Shown here piece after piece: positions 5,729 through 9,343 of a stretch of 9,343 nt of DNA; within the stretch, counting starts at the first letter, position 1, and the number at the start of each line of letters is the position of its first letter. The notes under the pieces were generated by a model that was given only the letters and a program-made list of their open reading frames with translations, did no database searches and was not told where the DNA came from. Where the stretch lies: contig JAHFFM010000065.1 of assembly GCA_023247935.1 (NCBI GenBank), forward strand, positions 1 to 9,343, read 5' to 3'. The translations under genes were made by a program, and so were the position numbers. The DNA is from Candidatus Omnitrophota bacterium (GTDB lineage Bacteria > Omnitrophota > Gorgyraeia > 2-02-FULL-51-18).

Positions 5729-6834
5729 AAACAATTCCCGTACGTCTGAAGGAAAGATCGTACGATATTTTAATCGGCCAGAACCTTTTAGGTTCTATTG
5801 GCACCTCCTTTCGCAAAGCTGGTTTAGCGGACCGCCAGTTTATCCTGGTTTCCCAAAAGAATATCTGGGCCCTCTTTGAAAAGAAAATTTCCGAGTCTTT
5901 TGCTAAAGAACAAATTCAATACAAGCTTTTCCTGCTCCCTTCGTTAAAAAGCTCCGAAGCCTGCAAAACCCAGGCGGTTTGGTCCCGTCTGATTAAATCT
6001 CTCGCGTCTTTAGACGGGAAAAATAGATCGCTGGCTCTTTTGGCTTTAGGCGGCGGCGTGGTGGGTGATTTAACGGGTTTCGCAGCCGCTGTTTACCGTC
6101 GCGGCATTCCATACGTTCAGATTCCAACCACCTTAACCGCTCAGGTGGACTCCGCAATCGGGGGTAAAACCGGCGTGGATTTACCTGAAGGAAAAAATTT
6201 GCTCGGCTGTATTTATCAGCCTGCTATGGTGTTGAGCGACATTTCCGCGCTTTCCAGCTTGCCGGACCGCCACTGGAGCGATGGATTCGCCGAAGTCATT
6301 AAATACGGCATGATTCAAGACGTGTCTCTTTTTGAATTATTGGAAAAAACGGGATTACAGGCTCTTCGCGGCGACGCCGAAAAATTCGAAGAGGTGATTG
6401 AGCGCTGCGCAAAAATCAAGGCGGATACGGTGGAAGCCGATGAATTTGATAAAAAAGGCGTGCGAATCGTGCTTAATTTTGGGCATACCGCCGGGCACGC
6501 GATTGAAGCCGCATCCGCTTATTCCAGGGCTTATACGCATGGGGAAGCGGTGGGCGTTGGAATGCTTGTGGCTTGCGACATCAGTCGAAGTTTGGGTGTT
6601 TTAAAAGACGCCAATCTTACTCAGCGGCTTGAAAAGACTTTGATGAAATTTAATTTACCGCTTCATTTTAAAGGCGTTTCAGCCGGTCAGGTGCTTGAAG
6701 CGATTGGCTACGATAAAAAATCCATCCAAAAGAAAAACCGGTTTATTCTTCCCGTTAAGCTTGGGAAGGTAACAGTTGTCAAAGACATTCCGTCGGAAGT
6801 CATTCAGTCCGCCCTTGAAGGCAGAAAAGGCTAG
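5725..6834 (+). CDS. aroB: 3-dehydroquinate synthase
   Basis: 369 residues, full family length. This NAD- and Zn-dependent cytoplasmic enzyme converts DAHP to 3-dehydroquinate, the second step of the shikimate pathway to aromatic amino acids. Visible signatures: GGGVVGD (109-115) for the dinucleotide site, then FAAAVYRRGIPYVQIPTTLTAQVDSAIGGKTGV (119-151) and GKNLLG. Metal ligands are E190 in GFAEVIKYG, H254 in NFGHTAGHAIE and H272 in THGEAVGVGM. Active-site residues D142, K148 and N158 are at their family positions. In the PTTLxAQVD motif Thr replaces the common Leu, a mild change. The ATG lies in the ATGA overlap with the tRNA-binding gene. No fusion or frameshift. No other shikimate gene is nearby. 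Confidence 0.97.
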   Translation: MKTIPVRLKERSYDILIGQNLLGSIGTSFRKAGLADRQFILVSQKNIWALFEKKISESFAKEQIQYKLFLLPSLKSSEACKTQAVWSRLIKSLASLDGKNRSLALLALGGGVVGDLTGFAAAVYRRGIPYVQIPTTLTAQVDSAIGGKTGVDLPEGKNLLGCIYQPAMVLSDISALSSLPDRHWSDGFAEVIKYGMIQDVSLFELLEKTGLQALRGDAEKFEEVIERCAKIKADTVEADEFDKKGVRIVLNFGHTAGHAIEAASAYSRAYTHGEAVGVGMLVACDISRSLGVLKDANLTQRLEKTLMKFNLPLHFKGVSAGQVLEAIGYDKKSIQKKNRFILPVKLGKVTVVKDIPSEVIQSALEGRKG

Positions 6835-6837
6835 TTT

Positions 6838-7380
6838 TTAGCTATTGACGGGAATAACGATTTTTTCGCCCTGGCGGTTCAGAGTGACGAAATTAGGTGT
6901 TACCTTTTCGAGAGTGGTTTGCGAGTCGATTTTTTCTCCCACCTTCACAACTTTTCCATTAATCAGGCAATAAGACTCCGACTGCGAATAAACCACGCCG
7001 CTTAAGGCGAAGTCGGGAAAGGTGCCGTTTCTGGGGATGGAGAATGAAGGTGCTGAAGAATTGGGTTTTGTGGGCGTTTCTTCAATCCCGAACTGCTGCA
7101 GGCGCCCTGACAAACTTTGTAATTTTGTCGTCATCAGGTTTTGAGAAGGGCTTCGAAAGAGCGGCGCTATAATCGGACCCGTGACCAGCATCATAACTAT
7201 AACGATAAAAAAAGGCCCCCAGTTCATTGAATTTTTTTTTCGATGAACTTCAGCCGCCGGGCGTATTTCGGTTTTTATGGGAGCGGGCCTTCCGGTCTCA
7301 AAGGTTGAGGATTTTAAGACCTCTGTTTTTTCTTTCATAGGTTGACCCGCTTTTTTTAATGCGTCATTGATGATGCTCAT
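6838..7380 (-). CDS. gspB: GspB-like general secretion pathway protein
   Basis: 180 residues. It begins with MSIINDALKKA, the conserved N-terminal signature of GspB-type proteins. There follow a polar, Pro-containing cytoplasmic segment with many Lys/Arg, a single membrane helix at about 55-74 (GPFFIVIVMMLVTGPIIAPLF), a periplasmic linker, and a C-terminal domain at about 123-178 (FALSGVVYSQSESYCLINGKVVKVGEKI, then LNRQGEKIVIPV) typical of the T2SS GspB domain. In Aeromonas the GspA-GspB (ExeAB) complex helps place the type II secretin in the outer membrane through the peptidoglycan. The start overlaps the end of gspA by four bases, so the two are coupled. No secretin or other T2SS genes are in the window, so the client machine could be a T2SS or a type IV pilus. 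Confidence 0.85.
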   Translation of the reverse strand: MSIINDALKKAGQPMKEKTEVLKSSTFETGRPAPIKTEIRPAAEVHRKKNSMNWGPFFIVIVMMLVTGPIIAPLFRSPSQNLMTTKLQSLSGRLQQFGIEETPTKPNSSAPSFSIPRNGTFPDFALSGVVYSQSESYCLINGKVVKVGEKIDSQTTLEKVTPNFVTLNRQGEKIVIPVNS

Positions 7381-8192
7381 ACGACAGCCCCTTCTAATTC
7401 GTGAATTGATTTTTTAATCATTTCGCCGGATATCCGGCGTTCTTCCAAGACAAATCCTGTTAAAAGCGCTTTATTGCAAATCATGTTGATGAGTCGGGGG
7501 ATGCCCTGGGAATATTTAAAAATTTCATCAATGGCGGACGGCTCAAAAATCGGTGCATGCCCATTGGCTCCGGCAAGCTTTAGGCGGTGAAGAATATACA
7601 TCTCCAATTCTTCTTTATTTAAAGCCTGGATGTGATAGCGCACCGCAATTCGCTGTCTCAGCTGACGCAAAGAGGGCGCTTTTAATTTTTCCCGGAGTTC
7701 GGGTTGACCGACCAAAATAATCTGAAGCAGTTTTTCATTTTCTGATTCAAGATTGGACAGCATTCGCACTTGTTCTAAAAGTTTTGTGCTGAGATTTTGG
7801 GCCTCGTCGATAATGAGAACCACATTATTTCCCTCAGCCAGCTGCTCCAGCAGAAAACGGTTCAATTCAGAAAACAGGCCACCTTTATTTTTTTGAACGG
7901 TTTTAATCCCGAAATCTTCGATAATTGTTTGCATAAGCTGCAGTTCAGACATATTGGAATTAAAAATAAAAGCAGTTTTAGTTTTTTCGTCGAGCTGATT
8001 TAAAAGCGCGCGGCAAATTGTGGTTTTACCGGTGCCCACTTCGCCCGTAATTTCGATAAAGCCCACGCGTTCCCGGATGCCGTACATTAAATGAGCCATT
8101 GCCTCTTTATGGCGTTGGCCCAAAAAGAGGAAAGAGGGGTTACTGGTTATGGAAAAAGGCTTTTGCGTTAGCGCAAAAAAGGATTCGTACAT
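7377..8192 (-). CDS. gspA: GspA/ExeA-like AAA ATPase
   Basis: 271 residues. The opening MYESFFALTQKPFSITSNPSFLFLG is the ExeA/GspA family signature. Walker A is GEVGTGKT (50-57), Walker B ends in D129-E130 (VVLIIDEAQNL), the sensor-1 region is LVGQPELREKL (160-170), an Arg-rich RQLRQRI segment is at 176-182, and the sensor-2 region is GIPRLIN (230-236). All core motifs are intact, so ATP hydrolysis is likely. The Aeromonas ExeA protein is about twice as long and carries a periplasmic peptidoglycan-binding domain after a membrane helix; both are absent here, so this is an ATPase-only form acting in the cytoplasm or at the membrane through GspB. MSHA-pilus MshM and related ATPases are close alternatives. 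It is first in a two-gene minus-strand operon, with a weak Shine-Dalgarno (AGGT). Confidence 0.88.
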   Translation of the reverse strand: MYESFFALTQKPFSITSNPSFLFLGQRHKEAMAHLMYGIRERVGFIEITGEVGTGKTTICRALLNQLDEKTKTAFIFNSNMSELQLMQTIIEDFGIKTVQKNKGGLFSELNRFLLEQLAEGNNVVLIIDEAQNLSTKLLEQVRMLSNLESENEKLLQIILVGQPELREKLKAPSLRQLRQRIAVRYHIQALNKEELEMYILHRLKLAGANGHAPIFEPSAIDEIFKYSQGIPRLINMICNKALLTGFVLEERRISGEMIKKSIHELEGAVV

Positions 8193-8208
8193 GATGTTAC
8201 CTGGCTTA

Positions 8209-8238
8209 AGTTTAGCAATCCATTTCAGCCAATGTAAA
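8209..8238 (-). promoter_or_regulatory. candidate promoter for gspA-gspB (TTTACA-N18-TAAACT)
   Basis: Read on the minus strand, TTTACA (complement of 8233-8238) is followed after 18 bases by TAAACT (complement of 8209-8214), giving a leader of roughly 10-15 bases before the gspA ATG. The -35 matches five of six positions and the -10 four of six. This is plausible but not strong. Confidence 0.35.
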
Positions 8239-8240
8239 GC

Positions 8241-8285
8241 TTTTTTTAAAAAAAAATTGACACATTAGTTATTTTTATTTAAAAT
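8241..8285 (+). promoter_or_regulatory. strong sigma70 promoter with T7A9 tract (TTGACA-N17-TAAAAT)
   Basis: A perfect TTGACA (8257-8262), a 17-base spacer and TAAAAT (8280-8285) form a near-consensus promoter for the secreted protein at 8342. Directly upstream, seven T then nine A (8241-8256) form a rigid, bent tract at the position of an UP element. A TATAAT at 8290-8295 could give a second, downstream start but has no good -35. The same tract also lies just upstream of the divergent gspA promoter. Confidence 0.7.
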
Positions 8286-8341
8286 TGAATATAATACTTA
8301 GTACTGATGCACAATAATACTCATGGAGGCAGGCGAGGATA

Positions 8342-8665
8342 ATGAGGAAAACTTTTTGGACAGGCGTTACGGTGAATGTCATGATTTTTGTTTGCATGAT
8401 GGCCACGGTTTGTTATGCCCAAGACGCTTTCACGAAACTTGGTCGAGGCGTCGCGAATACTCTTACAGGCTGGGTTGAATTACCTAAAAATATATACAAT
8501 ATAAGCATAGAAGATAACGCTTTCGCGGGGATGACCCTTGGCTTGGCCAAAGGTGCGGGCATGACTTTTGTGCGAACCGGTGCCGGTATTTATGAAATTG
8601 CAACCTTTCCTTTTCCTTTGCCTGAAAATTACCGGCCAATACTCGAACCGGAATACGTTTTTTAA
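8342..8665 (+). CDS. exosortase system-associated protein, TIGR04073-like, secreted
   Basis: 107 residues. A signal peptide covers about 1-26 (MRKTFWTGVTVNVMIFVCMMATVCYA) with a probable cut after CYA, so the mature protein is about 81 residues outside the cytoplasm. The mature part carries a LGRGVANTLTGWVELPKNIY stretch, a Gly-rich AGMTLGLAKGAGMTFVRTGAGIYE segment and the end TFPFPLPENYRPILEPEYVF. I recognise this pattern as the short family noted near exosortase systems in Lentisphaerae, Verrucomicrobia and Omnitrophota, often in several copies per genome (TIGR04073, from memory). Its molecular function is unknown. It has its own strong promoter and a purine-rich leader (GGAGG at 8325-8329, GAGG at 8335-8338). 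No exosortase or PEP-CTERM gene lies in the window. Confidence 0.8.
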   Translation: MRKTFWTGVTVNVMIFVCMMATVCYAQDAFTKLGRGVANTLTGWVELPKNIYNISIEDNAFAGMTLGLAKGAGMTFVRTGAGIYEIATFPFPLPENYRPILEPEYVF

Positions 8666-8759
8666 ATTTTTCATTTTCCCGCAAAAATAACTCTCAAAAG
8701 CCCCTTAGAAGCCTTTTTTCTGCTTAAATTTAACCAATTTTAACAGCTTTAATTTTGCC

Positions 8760-8788
8760 TTGACACAAAAAGCCTAATTTGTTTTAAT
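8760..8788 (+). promoter_or_regulatory. strong sigma70 promoter (TTGACA-N17-TTTAAT) for the HTH-PilZ operon
   Basis: A perfect TTGACA (8760-8765) is followed after 17 bases by TTTAAT (8783-8788), one base off consensus. The predicted start is near 8795, with a leader of about 45 bases. The flanks are very AT-rich, with near-repeats just upstream (AATTTAAC and AATTTTAAC, about 8728-8745) that could be binding sites. In the gap after 8665 I see no convincing terminator hairpin, only a weak stem around 8695-8720 before a T-run. Confidence 0.65.
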
Positions 8789-8826
8789 AAATATTATCCT
8801 TAATTGGCCGAAGTTGAGGCTTGAGC

Positions 8827-8835
8827 AAGGGAGGG
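8827..8835 (+). promoter_or_regulatory. Shine-Dalgarno deciding the ATG 8839 start
   Basis: AAGGGAGGG lies 3 bases before ATG 8839, with its AAGG core 8 bases away. An in-frame TTG at 8821 would place this site inside the coding region, so the ATG is the better start. Confidence 0.75.
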
Positions 8836-8838
8836 AAT

Positions 8839-9039
8839 ATGAATAAGAATCTTCTACAAGAAGTTGAAGCGGATAGTTCAGATAAGGCGTTGACCACGGA
8901 AGATGCTTGTGAGTTTTTAAGTATTAGCCGCCAAACGCTTTATAAGTTAGTCAAATCCAAGAAAATCCCCGGAAGAAAAGTGGGTGACAATTATCGTTTT
9001 TTGAAAAGTGATTTAATTCGCTATTTCAAGAATGACTAA
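8839..9039 (+). CDS. excisionase-family helix-turn-helix DNA-binding protein
   Basis: 66 residues. After an acidic N-terminus (about 1-17), residues about 18-64 form one HTH_17/excisionase-type (MerR-like winged) domain: ALTTEDACEFLSISRQTLYKLVKSKKIPGRKVGDNYRFLKSDLIRYF. The helix-turn-helix is EDACEFLSISRQTLYKLVKS, and the wing is KIPGRKVGDNYRF. Nothing else is fused, so the protein is only a DNA-binding module. The name excisionase reflects the fold, not function; no integrase or att site is nearby, and many such proteins are transcription factors (BldC is an example). The stop overlaps the start of the PilZ gene by eight bases (ATGACTAA), so the two products are made together. Autoregulation from the AT-rich promoter is possible. 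Confidence 0.88.
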   Translation: MNKNLLQEVEADSSDKALTTEDACEFLSISRQTLYKLVKSKKIPGRKVGDNYRFLKSDLIRYFKND

Positions 9040-9343
9040 CTCTTCCCAGTTGAATCAAAATTCTTCCGAGCGCCGGAGGTTTATGCGTTTTTGTGCGCCT
9101 CTAAACCTTGAATTTCGCACTTTAACTCTAAACCCCATCTTTGGAAAGGCCTTGGTTAAGGATTTGAGCCGCGAGGGGTTACGCGTGGACATGAAAGACA
9201 AAGTGGGCTTGGGCACGCCCGTTGAGGTGTGTATGGATGTGCCTGGGGATAATTTGCCCGTGTTTGCCAGCGGGAAGGTTGCCTGGGCTGATGGACTTCA
9301 AGCGGGTATACGTTTAACGAAAATAAGCCAGCATGACCGTGTC
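9032..9343 (+). CDS. PilZ-domain cyclic-di-GMP receptor, 5' part
   Basis: The frame is open from ATG 9032 to the right edge (104 codons), so the C-terminus is missing. After a polar Asn/Ser/Gln N-terminus (1-12), the protein has the PilZ signature. An Arg cluster ERRRFMR at 13-19 supplies the RxxxR motif (R15 and R19). DLSREG at 44-49 is the DxSxxG motif, followed by the strands LRVDM, TPVEVCMDVP, FASGKVAWA and QAGIRLTKIS. Both cyclic-di-GMP binding motifs are intact, so binding is likely by family knowledge. The ATG overlaps the HTH stop by eight bases and has no Shine-Dalgarno of its own, so translation depends on the upstream gene. PilZ proteins act on pili, cellulose, flagella or transcription; the coupled HTH protein favours a regulatory or envelope output (inference). 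A second domain beyond the edge cannot be excluded. Confidence 0.9.
   Translation, partial: MTNSSQLNQNSSERRRFMRFCAPLNLEFRTLTLNPIFGKALVKDLSREGLRVDMKDKVGLGTPVEVCMDVPGDNLPVFASGKVAWADGLQAGIRLTKISQHDRV

Noticed and set aside
5535..5879. 114-codon + strand open frame spanning the tRNA-binding gene and aroB
   Set aside because: It overlaps two clearly recognised genes in another frame and its protein has no family features.
8480..8684. Two minus-strand open frames opposite the secreted protein
   Set aside because: Both are shadows of a well-supported gene and lack start signals.
8695..8722. Possible rho-independent terminator after the secreted protein gene
   Set aside because: AAAAG pairs with CTTTT before a T-run, but the inner stem is broken and GC-poor; too weak to call.
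8839..9039. Excisionase name suggesting a prophage or integrative element
   Set aside because: No integrase, att repeats or phage genes are visible; the fold is common in ordinary regulators.
1..9343. CRISPR arrays, tRNA, rRNA, insertion sequences, large repeats
   Set aside because: Looked for on both strands by eye; no repeated spacer-like units, cloverleaf, transposase or terminal repeats seen.

Overview
This window looks like a chromosomal segment from an uncultivated bacterium of the PVC superphylum, most plausibly Omnitrophota. Three things suggest this. A small basic protein at 5101-5385 looks like the Planctomycetes/Verrucomicrobia/Chlamydiae-type family (TIGR04137 as I recall it). 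A short secreted protein at 8342-8665 looks like the exosortase-associated TIGR04073 family. A GspA/GspB-like pair sits among housekeeping genes, with moderate GC judged by eye. The lineage is inferred from family recognition only; no search was run.

Layout, left to right. Bases 1-6834 hold eight genes, all on the + strand and tightly packed: (1) the C-terminal part of an ATPase_2-like protein with a winged helix and a nuclease-fold-like tail; (2) a dGTPase-like HD hydrolase; (3) a GAF + HD-GYP protein whose metal ligands are largely replaced and whose start is not a standard codon; (4) an unrecognised membrane-anchored protein; (5) a SPOR-domain envelope protein; (6) the small basic protein with an Ala/Lys/Pro tail; (7) a stand-alone tRNA-binding domain (MetRS beta type); (8) aroB. 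Bases 6838-8192 hold a two-gene minus-strand operon, gspA-gspB, which meets aroB tail to tail with 3 bases between. From 8193 the direction flips again: a divergent intergenic region with a near-consensus promoter drives the TIGR04073-like secreted protein. A second near-consensus promoter then drives a small excisionase-type HTH protein, translationally coupled by an 8-base overlap to a PilZ-domain protein that runs off the right edge.

How the genes may work together. Housekeeping functions (aroB, the tRNA-binding subunit, the putative ribosome-associated small basic protein, dGTPase) are mixed with cell-envelope functions (SPOR, GspAB, exosortase-associated protein). There are two possible cyclic-di-GMP elements: a probably inactive HD-GYP protein that could still sense or scaffold, and a PilZ receptor with its RxxxR and DxSxxG motifs intact, paired with a DNA-binding protein. 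I see no transposon, CRISPR array, tRNA, rRNA or att site. The items most worth a second look are the HTH-PilZ pair, the degenerate HD-GYP protein with its apparent AUC start, and two genes whose -10-like boxes lie so close to the ATG that their mRNAs would be leaderless.
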